In this document: piece by piece, positions 26,053 to 34,970 of the stretch
How the letters are laid out: each line of letters begins with the position of its first letter
Position numbering within the stretch: the first letter of the stretch is position 1
Assembly (NCBI RefSeq): GCF_003418935.1
Contig: NZ_QVMT01000003.1
Coordinates: 310,001 to 374,000, forward strand
DNA from: Emticicia sp. C21
Lineage (GTDB): Bacteria; Bacteroidota; Bacteroidia; Cytophagales; Spirosomataceae
Length of the DNA: 64,000 bases
Direction: 5' to 3'
Notes under the pieces: generated by a model
What the model was told of the DNA's origin: nothing
The model's input: the letters and a program-made list of their open reading frames with translations, nothing else
The model's database searches: none
Translations under genes and position numbers: made by a program

Positions 26053-26655
26053 ATGGCTATCAAAAGTATGTCTTCATTCAGTATCAGAAATCTGATTCTC
26101 TGCTTGCTTGTACTCGGCAATGTATTACTTATCTCGTGCGAGGATAAGAAGAAAACAGGGCCGCCACAAAAGTATAACGGGCCGCTGATGGTAACTGATA
26201 ATCTGGCGTTGATGATGAGCGACTCAGGCAAGACTACGATACGGGTTACCACCGCCCAACAAATAAAACTACAGAACGAAGACGAGATTTATCCGAAGAC
26301 GGTATATGTTACTTTTTTTGATAAAAATGGCGTTGAATATTCTTCTTTAAGGGGAGATTCGGGACGTTTTTTTAAAAATGAGGGGTTGTATCGGGTAATG
26401 GGGAATGTGTTCTTTTATAATCGTCTGCAACAACAAAGCCTTTCTACAGACCTGCTCAACTGGAGCTCAGTCAAGAAAAAAGTCTATACCGATCATGCAT
26501 TCATTATCAAAACCAAATTTGATGAGATACACGGGGTAGGTATGGAAGCTGATCAGGATTTTACGCACTTCACTATCCGCAATGGCAAAGGTGCCTTTGC
26601 TATCGACTCATTGGCTACGAGCAATGAAGCTGAAGTAGATACCACTAGTAATTGA
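26053..26655 (+). CDS. lptC: LPS export ABC transporter periplasmic protein LptC
   Basis: 200 residues. The N-terminal helix (IRNLILCLLVLGNVLLISC) ends in a lipobox-like cysteine, so this copy may be lipid-anchored rather than bitopic. The OstA/LptC-like beta-jellyroll shows in the repeated strands YPKTVYVTFFDKNGVEYSSLRGDSGRFF, LYRVMGNVFFYN and STDLLNWSSVKKKVYTDHAF, a pattern specific to Bacteroidota LptC. It passes lipopolysaccharide from LptFG to LptA across the periplasm. It is the last gene of the operon. Its 3' spacer carries one arm of GAGTGATT-type repeats. Confidence 0.82.
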   Translation: MAIKSMSSFSIRNLILCLLVLGNVLLISCEDKKKTGPPQKYNGPLMVTDNLALMMSDSGKTTIRVTTAQQIKLQNEDEIYPKTVYVTFFDKNGVEYSSLRGDSGRFFKNEGLYRVMGNVFFYNRLQQQSLSTDLLNWSSVKKKVYTDHAFIIKTKFDEIHGVGMEADQDFTHFTIRNGKGAFAIDSLATSNEAEVDTTSN

Positions 26656-26666
26656 GCGGCCGCGCG

Positions 26667-26698
26667 GTGAGTTAGTGATTGTGTGAATGAGTGATTAA
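26667..26698 (+). repeat. Degenerate GAGTGATT tandem units (single arm)
   Basis: Four or so units of the form (G/T)TGAGT(T/G)A(G/A)TGATT follow the lptC stop. The same unit forms the inverted arrays at 48-52.6 kb, but here only one orientation is evident. Confidence 0.45.
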
Positions 26699-26794
26699 TC
26701 GTGAATTGCAAATGGAGAATTAGTGAATAAATTAATCGTTGCTAATTATCAGATTTTTATTCTACTATACACTTAATTTTATGTAATAACCAGT

Positions 26795-27199
26795 TTACTT
26801 TTTATTCAGCACCTTCTCCACCTCTTCTACAGTTGTAATCTTCTGTTCATTCCCCCATTCGTTATAGATATAAGTAACCACCTCAGCAATGTCTAAGTTT
26901 TGCAGGTGGCTGTTGGCTGGCATCGGTTGGTTATAAGTCTTTCCATTAACTTTGATTTCACCCACCAAACCGTTTTTAATGGCCAGAATTACTGCTGATT
27001 TGTCTTTTAGATAATCACTCCCTGCGATAGGTGGGTAGAGATTTTGTAGCCCTTTTCCGTCTTTCTGGTGGCAGTTGGCGCAGTTTGTTTCAAAGATTTC
27101 TTTTCCACCAATATAGTATTGCTCTAATTTTACCTTTTCTGCCGATTGGCAAGAGGTTAGGAGAAATAGGAGAGGAAGGTATTTTAGATTTTTAATCAT
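26795..27199 (-). CDS. Cytochrome c lipoprotein (class I)
   Basis: 134 residues. An SPII signal ends at LLTSC (Cys17), so the protein is anchored to a membrane. One c-type heme site is visible: CANCH near residues 40-44, with the axial methionine in QPMPANSH near residue 93. This is a small mono-heme electron carrier of the cytochrome c family. It starts 7 bases after the stop of the upstream SCO gene, and the two together suggest a role around a copper oxidase or electron shuttle. No oxidase subunit lies in the window. Confidence 0.88.
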   Translation of the reverse strand: MIKNLKYLPLLFLLTSCQSAEKVKLEQYYIGGKEIFETNCANCHQKDGKGLQNLYPPIAGSDYLKDKSAVILAIKNGLVGEIKVNGKTYNQPMPANSHLQNLDIAEVVTYIYNEWGNEQKITTVEEVEKVLNKK

Positions 27200-27206
27200 G
27201 AATTTA

Positions 27207-27812
27207 TTAATCTGTCTCTTTCAACAACGCATCCATATCTTTCATCAAACGGCTTACGTCGTCCTCTTTGGTGCCATCATACATGCCCCTTACTCTACGT
27301 TTTTTGTCCACTAATATAAACGCACCGCTGTGGATAATACCTCCTGCAGCAGTAGAATCTTCCCCTGCGGTTACATAATAATCCTTTTGTCCGAGTTCAT
27401 AGATTTTCTCTCTTTCACCTGTTACAAAATGCCAGAAACTGCCAGAAACGCCCAAACGTTTGGCATAGGCTTTCAATACTGCCACAGAATCATGACGAGG
27501 GTCGATAGTATGCGACAAAATACCTACCTGCGGATTGTCTTTGAATTTATCGTATATCCGTAGCATCTGCGTTTTCATTATCGGACAAATGGTAGGGCAG
27601 GTGGTAAAGAAGAAATCAGTTACATAGATTTTGTTGTCGTAAGTCTTGTTTGTGACCTCGTTGCTATCCTGATCTACAAATGTAAAATCAGGAATCGTGT
27701 GGTAAACCGAATCGCCGTTCACAAATTCACGATCGCCTAAAATCGGCAGTTTTTTAGGCTGGCAAGCACTTATGAGTATTGCCAGACCTAATATAGTAAG
27801 TAGGTGCTTCAT
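27207..27812 (-). CDS. SCO family protein (copper/redox assembly factor)
   Basis: A lipoprotein of 201 residues (lipobox ISAC, Cys17) with a thioredoxin-like SCO1/SenC domain. The copper site is complete: TTCPTICPIM gives the CxxxC pair near residues 73-77, and the histidine appears in GGIIHSGAF near 163. SCO proteins load copper into subunit II of cytochrome oxidase or act as thiol-disulphide reductases in the periplasm. The gene lies directly upstream of a cytochrome c gene (7 bases apart), and a terminator separates it from the small lipoprotein gene before it. Confidence 0.9.
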   Translation of the reverse strand: MKHLLTILGLAILISACQPKKLPILGDREFVNGDSVYHTIPDFTFVDQDSNEVTNKTYDNKIYVTDFFFTTCPTICPIMKTQMLRIYDKFKDNPQVGILSHTIDPRHDSVAVLKAYAKRLGVSGSFWHFVTGEREKIYELGQKDYYVTAGEDSTAAGGIIHSGAFILVDKKRRVRGMYDGTKEDDVSRLMKDMDALLKETD

Positions 27813-27823
27813 ATAGTAAAAAT

Positions 27824-27845
27824 CCCTCTCATTGCGTTGAGAGGG
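27824..27845 (-). terminator. Rho-independent terminator before the SCO gene
   Basis: A 7-bp stem (CCCTCTC/GAGAGGG) with an 8-base loop is followed on the minus strand by ATTTTTA. It ends the transcript of the small lipoprotein gene just before the SCO start. Confidence 0.65.
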
Positions 27846-27870
27846 GTATAAATAAAAAATCTTCTTTAGT

Positions 27871-28263
27871 TTACTTCAAAAAGTCCTCTGCTTTTTTCTT
27901 GGCATCAAGGGTTTTTTGCTTGATTTTATCGCCCTCGGTTTTCAGTTCTATCAGGGCATCTACTTTTTCCTGACTGTCTTTCATATCGGCGGCATCGCCT
28001 AATTTTGGCATCCATGCTTCCATATCGTTATAGGCCTCATCAAGCTGTTTCGAAATTTCCAGAGCCTGTTGTTTAGCTGTGGTGTCCATCGTTTCGGCTT
28101 TTGCCATTACTTTCTCACGAAATCCCTCTAATTCCATACTCACAGGCATGATTTCATCGTGTAGTTTGAAAGTTTGCTCTTTTAATTTGATGGCCTCGTC
28201 TGCAAACTTATTAGCGCATGAAACAGTAAAAATAATGGTAAATACATATAATAACGTCTTCAT
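27871..28263 (-). CDS. Small alpha-helical lipoprotein
   Basis: 130 residues with an SPII lipobox (VSC, Cys16) and an otherwise helical, highly charged sequence (Lys/Glu/Asp rich) that reads as one or two coiled coils: KLKEQTFKLHDEIMPVSMELEGFREKV and DAYNDMEAWMPKL. Bacteroidota annotators often call such proteins 'viral A-type inclusion protein', a name that says nothing about function. Homologues tend to sit near SCO and cytochrome c genes, as here, so a link to that pair is likely but unproven. It follows recN on the same strand and is closed by a terminator at 27824-27845. Confidence 0.65.
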   Translation of the reverse strand: MKTLLYVFTIIFTVSCANKFADEAIKLKEQTFKLHDEIMPVSMELEGFREKVMAKAETMDTTAKQQALEISKQLDEAYNDMEAWMPKLGDAADMKDSQEKVDALIELKTEGDKIKQKTLDAKKKAEDFLK

Positions 28264-28312
28264 TGTAATTGGTGTGTTGGTTTAAAATCTTATACTCCGT
28301 TGGTTTATACTC

Positions 28313-29971
28313 TTATACATTAACTCCCAAAATCTCTATAGCACTATGAATCGCGCTTTCTGACGGGTTCTCGCCACCTATCATTTTGGCTATTTCGATG
28401 ATACGCTCATCGGCTTTCAGTTCGCGCATTCTACTCACTGTTCTTGTCGAACTATTGTCTTTATACACAAAGAAATGGCTTGTGCCCCGCCCTGCTATCT
28501 GATGAAGGTGGGTGATAGCAATCACCTGTAAACTCTGGGCCATTTCACGCATCATTTTACCGACTTTAATAGCTACTTCGCCAGAAATACCCGTGTCGAT
28601 TTCGTCGAAGATAATGGTAGGTAATGAGCGTTTATCGCCTAAAACATATTTAATGGCCAACATCAGACGAGAAAACTCACCACCCGAGGCTACATCTTTC
28701 AATTGTCTTGGAGTGATACCCTTATTGGCGCTGAACAGGAAGTTTATCTGGTCTATACCTTCGTTGGTCAGTTTGCCGGTAGTATGATTGATTTTCAGCG
28801 TGGCATTTGGCATGCCTAATTCTATCAGCAAGCCTACTACACGTCTTTCTACCTCCGGTAGTACTTTCTGACGCGCCTTTGATAAGACCTCTGCTGATTT
28901 AGTGGCTGTTTCAAAGGCTTTGTCGACACGCTCTTTAGCTGCTGCCAGATTTTCGCTGAGGTTCAGTACTTTACTAACTTTCTCTTCAAGAATGGCCTGT
29001 ATCTCTAATAATTCTCCGTTCGATTTAACCGCGTGTTTTTGTTGGAGTTTATAAAGCAAATCCAATCGGGCCTGAATGGTCTCTATCTGGCTACTATCTA
29101 ATTCAATACCCTCTTCTTCCGATTCAATATCACGGGCAACATCTTTTAATTCAACCAGACAAGACTGGATACGGTCTTTGTATTGCTGATATTCAGGCGA
29201 ATAGCCGGATATAGGATTCAGATTGGCTACTGTACTTTGCAGTACTGACAGCACCGATTGCTCAGTATCTGTCAGGTAAGCATGCGCTGTACGCAGGCGT
29301 TGTTTTACTTCTTCGGCATGTTCCAGAATGTTCAGTTCCTGCTCCAGTAGCTCCTGTTCGTTGGCCTCTAATTTGGCTTTTACGAGTTCATCTAACTGGA
29401 AACTATTGTATTCAAATTCTTTCTTGTTCTGGTCTGACTCAACCTGCAATTGCTCGTAGGCATCCTGGAGTTTTTTATAGGTACGATATTTATCCTGATA
29501 CTCTACCAGTTTATCATGAGATTGCGCATAGGTATCAACAATAGTCAATTGATATTCGTTGGAGCCTAACTGAATAGAGTCGTGCTGTGAGTGAATATCC
29601 ATCAACTGAGAAGTAATTTTACGAAGCGTTTCAAGCGTGACTGGCGTATCATTGATAAACGCACGGGATTTACCGCTTGGCGCGATTTCGCGGCGGATAA
29701 TGCAAGGGTTTTCGAAATCGAGCTCTTCTTCGTCGAATATATTTTTTACGTAGAAGCCATCCATAGAAAAAGTACCTTCAATGATACATTTCTCGGCTTC
29801 GTTGTAGAGTGTTTTTACGTCAGCACGATTCCCTAGCAGTAAACCTATGGCGCCGAGCATGATAGATTTTCCTGCACCGGTTTCGCCTGTGACAATATTC
29901 AGATGAGCATCAGGAGAAAGTTCGAGATGCTCAATCAGGGCATAATTCTTAATCAGAAGATGTGAAAGCAT
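28313..29971 (-). CDS. recN: DNA repair protein RecN
   Basis: An SMC-like cytoplasmic ATPase of 552 residues, the usual length, that helps repair double-strand breaks. Walker A is GETGAGKSIML near residue 31, with the N-terminal NYALIEHLEL of RecN. Coiled-coil arms fill about residues 150-360. The C-terminal half contains the ABC signature ASGGEFSRLMLAI, the Walker B TIIFDEIDTGISG and the switch histidine in ITHLHQIAG. No neighbour is functionally linked. A TAAATTTG box at 30108-30115 on the minus strand may drive it, with a leader of about 130 bases. Confidence 0.93.
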   Translation of the reverse strand: MLSHLLIKNYALIEHLELSPDAHLNIVTGETGAGKSIMLGAIGLLLGNRADVKTLYNEAEKCIIEGTFSMDGFYVKNIFDEEELDFENPCIIRREIAPSGKSRAFINDTPVTLETLRKITSQLMDIHSQHDSIQLGSNEYQLTIVDTYAQSHDKLVEYQDKYRTYKKLQDAYEQLQVESDQNKKEFEYNSFQLDELVKAKLEANEQELLEQELNILEHAEEVKQRLRTAHAYLTDTEQSVLSVLQSTVANLNPISGYSPEYQQYKDRIQSCLVELKDVARDIESEEEGIELDSSQIETIQARLDLLYKLQQKHAVKSNGELLEIQAILEEKVSKVLNLSENLAAAKERVDKAFETATKSAEVLSKARQKVLPEVERRVVGLLIELGMPNATLKINHTTGKLTNEGIDQINFLFSANKGITPRQLKDVASGGEFSRLMLAIKYVLGDKRSLPTIIFDEIDTGISGEVAIKVGKMMREMAQSLQVIAITHLHQIAGRGTSHFFVYKDNSSTRTVSRMRELKADERIIEIAKMIGGENPSESAIHSAIEILGVNV

Positions 29972-30107
29972 GAAAAAAGCTTTGTTTGAGTGATTAAGCT
30001 ATTAAATACTACTAATGCTTTTAAAATAGCTAATAATAACGATTAAAAAAGGTTTTTATTGGCGCAGTTTTATTCAGAATAATTGATTCAGAACAGAATA
30101 ATATATA

Positions 30108-30115
30108 CAAATTTA
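30108..30115 (-). promoter_or_regulatory. Promoter -7 box upstream of recN
   Basis: The minus strand reads TAAATTTG, an exact TAnnTTTG match. No -33 box with standard spacing was found. Confidence 0.4.
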
Positions 30116-30178
30116 ACGCCAAAATGTTTTAAAAAATTTACCGGGTTAATTGGGCAAATTTAGGAGTAAAAAGAAGAA

Positions 30179-30221
30179 GGTATCAAGGTTTTACATAAAT
30201 TTTTTGTAAAACCTTGATACC
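30179..30221 (-). terminator. Terminator of msrB
   Basis: A 17-bp perfect stem (GGTATCAAGGTTTTACA and its complement) with a 9-base loop lies 30 bases past the msrB stop, and a T-rich run (CTTCTTCTTTTTA) follows on the minus strand. Confidence 0.75.
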
Positions 30222-30250
30222 CCTCGGATATTACTAAGCATCGGTTTTTC

Positions 30251-30754
30251 CTACTTCTTCACAAACTTCATAGAAACTGAATTCATGCAGTAGCGCAAGC
30301 CTGTGGGTTTTGGCCCATCGTCAAAAACGTGCCCCAAATGGGCTTTGCAACGATTACAAACTACCTCGGTACGCACCATGCCGTGGCTGGCATCTACTTT
30401 ATTTTCTACAGCACAATCATTGAGTGGCTTATAGAAACTTGGCCAACCTGTGCCTGATTCAAACTTGGTATCTGAACTGAAAAGGTCTAAATCGCAACAT
30501 ACGCATTTATAAATGCCTTTCTCATGGTTGTCCCAGTATTCGCCGGTAAAGGCTCTTTCTGTACCTGCTTTGCGGGCTACAGCAAATTGTACGGGGCTCA
30601 ATTGTTTTTTCCATTCCTCTTCCGATTTCTGCACTGTAGCAATCTTGCAATCGGGTTTAGCAGTTGCTTTAGTTTTATTTTGTGCAAAGGTTTGACCTGC
30701 TATTAATACACATATTATTACTGCTATACTCTTCCAAACTGTTTGTTTTTTCAT
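30251..30754 (-). CDS. msrB: Peptide-methionine (R)-S-oxide reductase MsrB, exported
   Basis: 167 residues from the start at 30754, which opens a signal peptide ([20 protein letters not shown]); the longer open frame is not used. It reduces methionine-R-sulfoxide in proteins. Both zinc-binding pairs are visible ([10 protein letters not shown] and [10 protein letters not shown]), and the catalytic cysteine is in [11 protein letters not shown], which lies near the C-terminus. [11 protein letters not shown] is the substrate-binding strand. The signal peptide suggests repair of oxidised proteins in the periplasm. The gene stands alone with its own terminator. Confidence 0.92.
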   Translation of the reverse strand: MKKQTVWKSIAVIICVLIAGQTFAQNKTKATAKPDCKIATVQKSEEEWKKQLSPVQFAVARKAGTERAFTGEYWDNHEKGIYKCVCCDLDLFSSDTKFESGTGWPSFYKPLNDCAVENKVDASHGMVRTEVVCNRCKAHLGHVFDDGPKPTGLRYCMNSVSMKFVKK

Positions 30755-30800
30755 GGTTTTTATGAATAGAATTGATTGTATTAAATGTTTTTGTTTTTCG

Positions 30801-30840
30801 TAGAGACGTAACGGTTCGCCGTTGCGATGCAATACGTCTT
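30801..30840. repeat. Palindromic repeat, AGACGTA family (copy 2)
   Basis: Outer arms AGACGT and ACGTCT enclose an inner hairpin AACGG-TTCG-CCGTT. This copy is less symmetrical than the other two. Confidence 0.5.
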
Positions 30841-30924
30841 CGTTGGCTTGTAAATTGGCAGAAAAATATCTTGTCTTTCAAAATTTTCTACCAAAATAAA
30901 TCTATTTGTTTGCATAGTCCTTTG

Positions 30925-30946
30925 GAGACGTAATGCATTACGTCTC
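30925..30946. repeat. Palindromic repeat, AGACGTA family (copy 3)
   Basis: A 22-base perfect palindrome with arms GAGACGTAATG and CATTACGTCTC and no loop. It is the shortest and most exact member of the family in the window. Confidence 0.6.
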
Positions 30947-31044
30947 TACCAGATATGGCAATATTTATTTTATAAAATTCAATTATTTGGTAAACATTCA
31001 CATTTATAATTACGAAAAATTAAAATAAAAAGTTTTGAATTTTT

Positions 31045-31052
31045 ATACTTTG
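31045..31052 (+). promoter_or_regulatory. Putative promoter -7 box of the NlpC/P60 gene
   Basis: ATACTTTG matches seven of eight positions of TAnnTTTG-like boxes, about 40 bases before the GTG start at 31093. No good -33 box was found. Confidence 0.35.
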
Positions 31053-31092
31053 GCATAATTTTAACGTTAGAATTAAAAAATGCTTTCCAAAC

Positions 31093-31686
31093 GTGCTTAA
31101 CTCAAAAAAACTAATCAAATTACTATGCCTGATCAGTATATGGTCGAGCGTTTCGTCTTGCGAGGTTTTGCGATCTAAAAGCAAAGCAGAAGAACTGGCC
31201 GCTAAAAATAAGCCCAAATCTACTTACGAACGAAAAACATCTGAAAAACGTATTGCCGAGAAACACACAGTCAGAAAACCCGAAGTGTATGTATCAGCCA
31301 ATACCCGAAATCTGATTAAAATAGCGCGCTCGTATACGGGGGTACCGTATCGCATCGGGGGCAATGACGAGCGAGGTCTTGATTGCTCGGGCCTGTTATG
31401 CAATACTTTCAAAGAATTTGGCATTCAATTACCTCGTGTTTCGTGGCAGCAATCAGAGTTTTTTCCGGCTATTGACATCCCGAATATCCGTACAGGCGAC
31501 CTCGTTTTCTTTTCCGTCAACGGAAAAATAGTCAATCATGCAGGGATTGTTACGGAAGTACGAGGTGAAGACGAAGTGATTTTTATTCATGCCTCTACGA
31601 GCAAGGGCGTGATTGAAGATAATATGATGACCAACTACTGGAAGGCCAGATTTGCCAGTGCCTGTCGCCCTGACTTCGCTAAATAA
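31093..31686 (+). CDS. NlpC/P60 (C40) peptidoglycan peptidase lipoprotein
   Basis: 197 residues starting with GTG (an ATG at 31080 is in another frame and meets a stop at once). The signal peptide ends in a lipobox-like VSSC (Cys23). After a basic linker, the C40 domain spans about residues 75-195: the catalytic cysteine is in DCSGLLCNTF, the histidine in NHAGIV, and the third polar residue in IHAST. It cleaves D-Glu-mDAP-type bonds in wall peptides at the outer or inner membrane. The neighbour downstream is transcribed the same way, but a spacer of 92 bases separates them. Confidence 0.9.
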   Translation: MLNSKKLIKLLCLISIWSSVSSCEVLRSKSKAEELAAKNKPKSTYERKTSEKRIAEKHTVRKPEVYVSANTRNLIKIARSYTGVPYRIGGNDERGLDCSGLLCNTFKEFGIQLPRVSWQQSEFFPAIDIPNIRTGDLVFFSVNGKIVNHAGIVTEVRGEDEVIFIHASTSKGVIEDNMMTNYWKARFASACRPDFAK

Positions 31687-31778
31687 ATTTTCAGGCCGAA
31701 TGATAATTTTTAGATAGGCTTTTAAGCTATTTTCTCTTAAATTTCGTTATAAAGAGAAAATAACACTACATCGTGGGT

Positions 31779-34700
31779 ATGAGAAAAGCTTTGGTGATAA
31801 TTATAAGTCTGATTATCAGTAACTTATCGTTTTCGCAATCACAATATTTCGGACAAAACAAACCTCGTTATAAATCATTTGGATTTAAAGTTCTACAAAG
31901 CCCACACTTTGAATTATACCACTATTTTAAAGATAATACCGTACCTAGCGATCTCGTAATTAACAGCGAGCATTGGTACAAGATTCATCAGGAAGTTTTC
32001 AAACTGGCATTTATCAAGCCCAATCCCATCATTATCTATCAGAACCATCCCGATTTTCAGGAAACAACGGCTATCAGCGGACAAATTGGAGAAGGAACTG
32101 GTGGTGTAACCGAAGGACTACGAAACAGGGTAGTGATGCCCATGATGTATTCGAAACGCCAGACAGACCATGTATTAGGGCATGAATTAGTCCATGCTTT
32201 CCAATACCAGTTAAGGACCGCCGGAGATTCTACTACCTTAAGCAATATCCAGAACTTACCGCTGTTTATGGTAGAGGGTTTGGCTGAATATATGTCACTC
32301 GGTAGGGTAGATGCACACACGGCCATGTGGATGCGTGATGCAGTATTGAGCGATGACATTCCCACCATTAAAGATCTGGTTACCAAAGAGTATAAATACT
32401 TTCCGTATAGGTGGGGGCAGGCTTTTTGGGCATATATAGCCGCTACCTATGGCGATGATATGATTCGACCATTGTTCCGTGAAACGGCTAAGTATGGCAT
32501 TGAGGCGGCTTTTAAGCGCAACATGAAAATGGATATTGAGCGTTTTTCTACCCGATGGAAAAAAGCTCTGATTGATGCCTATACACCTTTGCGTCAAGGT
32601 ACTTCTTCGATTCCAACGGGCAAAGAAATTGCTTCTGCTAAAAATGCAGGTGAAATGAATTTATCGCCCACTATTAGCCCGGATGGTAATTTTGTGGCTT
32701 ATATCTCTTCTAGAAATGTTATATCTTTAGATATTTTTATTGCAGATGCTCATACAGGCAAAATAGTCCGGAAGATTGAAAGCAGCTCTTTTGGTTCCCA
32801 TGTAGATTCCTATAGTTTTCTGGAAACGGCCGGGGCATGGTCGCCAGATAGCCGGAATCTGGCAATGGTGATTCAGAGTAAAGGGCGTAATAAATTATCT
32901 ATCATTGATGTAGGCACAGGTAGCAAACGTACTTTTGAGTTAAAAGGTGTTGATTCATTTTCAAATCCAGCCTGGTCTCCAGATGGCACTACCATTGTAG
33001 TTTCGGGACTGATGAATGGTACAAGTGATTTGTATGCTTTTAATATTAGAGAGGAAAGTGTCAGAAATCTGACGAATGATGCTCATTCTGATTTACAACC
33101 AACGTGGTCACCTGATGGGAAATGGATTTATTTCGTATCCGACCGTGCACAAAACTTCGCCCGTTTAGAAAAAGCTGATTTTTCTATTTCAAGATTAGAT
33201 GTCAGTACTTCGAAAGTTGAAACCTTTGCGTTCTTTCAAGGCGCTGATAATCTGAATCCATTGATTGACCCTACCGGCAATTTCATCTATTTTTTATCTG
33301 ATGCTGATGGATTCAGAAACCTGTATCGTTATTCACTGGCTGAAAGCAGTATCGAAAAACTGACCAATTATTTTACGGGTATCAGTGGTATTACCATGTA
33401 TTCTCCTGCGGTGAGCATCGCTTCTAAAACCGGGCAATTGGTGTATTCGTATTTTCAGGGAGGTAAATACAACCTCTATACAGTAAAAGAGGGAGAGTTG
33501 TTGAGCAAGCTCGTTGATAATAAGGTTGATAAAACCGCTGCGACGCTAGCACCTATTGACTGGAAAGAGGGGAGGAATATTGTGCAGAATAATCTGAATA
33601 AACCGAATATTTTAAGCAGAGTAAAAACCGATAAACTGAAAACGCTTAGATATAATCCTAAATTCAAGTTAGATTATCTGGGGAGCTCAGGCGTGGGTGT
33701 TTCTACCAGCCGTTGGGGAACAGGGCTTGGCGGTGGGATAGTAGGTTTAGCCAGTGATATGCTCAACAATAATCAAGTATCAGGAGTATTGGCATTGAAT
33801 GGTGAATTACAGGATTTCGGTGGACAAGTGGCTTACCTGAATCAGAAGAACCCTTTACAATGGGGCGCCAGCTTTTCGCGCATTCCTTACCGTTTTTCTG
33901 ATTATCAAATGACCAATAAATACATTACTGACCCCAAAGTAAAAGCAAGTCTCGGAATTCCAGCTACTGATTCTTTGATTCAGTCGAGTTATAATTTGTA
34001 TCGTTTGTTTATTAATGAAGTCGGACTTTTTGCTTTTTATCCGTTAAGCAGAAGCAACCGCATTGAGGTAGGAGGGAGCGCCAACTGGTATAGCTATAGC
34101 GGACGTATCTATAGCGATTATTATGGCGCCAACGAAACTGTAGGTAGTTATTATCGGGGCAGCGAAACACCTCGTCGTATTCCGCAGTCTGAGCTATTGG
34201 AGAAAGGATTCAAGCCTTTCAATCTTCAACAATTGTACGTGGCCTATGTAGGCGATAACACTACTTTTGGTACAACAGCCCCATTGAATGGGTATCGTTA
34301 TCGGTTTGAGTTTTCGAGATATTTTGGTGATATTGGCCATAATGCCATTACTGCTGATTATAGACGATATAAGTATATGAAGCCGTTTACACTGGCAGCA
34401 AGGCTCTATTATTATGGTCGGTTAAATGCTAAAAACATAGCCGATTATAATAGGCTCTATCCAATGTTTCTGGGGTATCCGTGGTATATGCATGGATTCT
34501 GGGGTAAGGCGCTAGGAAATCAGACATCAACACTGGCTTTGAGTGAAGAACAATTGAAAGGCTCACAAATGGGCTTGACTAATATTGAACTAAGATTGCC
34601 TTTTACTGGCCCGAAAAAACTAGCACTAATAGATTTTGCCTATGTGCCTACAGACCTGAATTTCTTCTTTGATATGGGCATGGCATGGGATGACAACAAG

Positions 34701-34904
34701 ACCCCGGGGCAGGAAAAAGAGTATATTTTTAATGATGGAGAAAAACAGACATTGAAAGTGAAACCCATCGTAAGTACAGGTTTGAGTTTGCGTATAAATG
34801 CCCTGGGCTATCTGATATTAGAGCCTTATCTGGCTTTTCCGATTTATAATGGAAAAATGCAAAGGGCGGTTACAGGAATTAATTTTATGATACCGGGCTG
34901 GTAA
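31779..34904 (+). CDS. Large protein: metalloprotease-like domain, PD40 propeller and outer-membrane barrel
   Basis: 1041 residues with a signal peptide (VIIISLIISNLSFSQ). Residues about 25-280 form a gluzincin-like zinc metallopeptidase: the HELVH zinc motif in DHVLGHELVHAF near residue 135 and a downstream glutamate in VEGLAEYMS as the third ligand. Residues about 290-620 are WD40/TolB-like (PD40) blades (SPDGNFVAY, SPDGTTIVV, SPDGKWIYF). The last 330 residues are beta-rich like a BamA/TamA-type barrel (YRYRFEFSRYFGD, AKALGNQTSTLALSEE, TGINFMIPGW). The fusion suggests an outer-membrane protein with an active periplasmic or surface domain; exact role unknown. The start at 31779 (ATG) is preferred to the GTG at 31773. 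Confidence 0.78.
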   Translation: MRKALVIIISLIISNLSFSQSQYFGQNKPRYKSFGFKVLQSPHFELYHYFKDNTVPSDLVINSEHWYKIHQEVFKLAFIKPNPIIIYQNHPDFQETTAISGQIGEGTGGVTEGLRNRVVMPMMYSKRQTDHVLGHELVHAFQYQLRTAGDSTTLSNIQNLPLFMVEGLAEYMSLGRVDAHTAMWMRDAVLSDDIPTIKDLVTKEYKYFPYRWGQAFWAYIAATYGDDMIRPLFRETAKYGIEAAFKRNMKMDIERFSTRWKKALIDAYTPLRQGTSSIPTGKEIASAKNAGEMNLSPTISPDGNFVAYISSRNVISLDIFIADAHTGKIVRKIESSSFGSHVDSYSFLETAGAWSPDSRNLAMVIQSKGRNKLSIIDVGTGSKRTFELKGVDSFSNPAWSPDGTTIVVSGLMNGTSDLYAFNIREESVRNLTNDAHSDLQPTWSPDGKWIYFVSDRAQNFARLEKADFSISRLDVSTSKVETFAFFQGADNLNPLIDPTGNFIYFLSDADGFRNLYRYSLAESSIEKLTNYFTGISGITMYSPAVSIASKTGQLVYSYFQGGKYNLYTVKEGELLSKLVDNKVDKTAATLAPIDWKEGRNIVQNNLNKPNILSRVKTDKLKTLRYNPKFKLDYLGSSGVGVSTSRWGTGLGGGIVGLASDMLNNNQVSGVLALNGELQDFGGQVAYLNQKNPLQWGASFSRIPYRFSDYQMTNKYITDPKVKASLGIPATDSLIQSSYNLYRLFINEVGLFAFYPLSRSNRIEVGGSANWYSYSGRIYSDYYGANETVGSYYRGSETPRRIPQSELLEKGFKPFNLQQLYVAYVGDNTTFGTTAPLNGYRYRFEFSRYFGDIGHNAITADYRRYKYMKPFTLAARLYYYGRLNAKNIADYNRLYPMFLGYPWYMHGFWGKALGNQTSTLALSEEQLKGSQMGLTNIELRLPFTGPKKLALIDFAYVPTDLNFFFDMGMAWDDNKTPGQEKEYIFNDGEKQTLKVKPIVSTGLSLRINALGYLILEPYLAFPIYNGKMQRAVTGINFMIPGW

Positions 34905-34906
34905 TA

Positions 34907-34937
34907 TTTGTAGTTTTAAGAAAAATTCGCATTTTTG
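34907..34937 (+). promoter_or_regulatory. Promoter of tRNA-Ala
   Basis: TTTG at 34907-34910, a 19-base gap and CATTTTTG at 34930-34937 fit the sigma-A pattern with one mismatch in the -7 box. Transcription would start about 25-30 bases before the tRNA. Confidence 0.5.
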
Positions 34938-34970
34938 CGTACGCTAAAAAATAGCGGTTCTTTTTTACCT

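Larger units (their letters stand above)
30755..31092. other. Non-coding spacer of 338 bases with repeats
   Basis: The divergent spacer between msrB and the NlpC/P60 gene holds two members of the AGACGTA palindrome family and the promoter region of the peptidase gene (ATACTTTG at 31045-31052). I see no further gene. Confidence 0.5.

Noticed and set aside
26638-26665. Adjacent SpeI and NotI sites (ACTAGT, GCGGCCGC) near the lptC stop, similar to a cloning polylinker
   Set aside because: ACTAGT lies in the coding frame of lptC (TSN codons) and flanking sequence is native; chance is the simpler reading, though vector contamination could be tested by read mapping.
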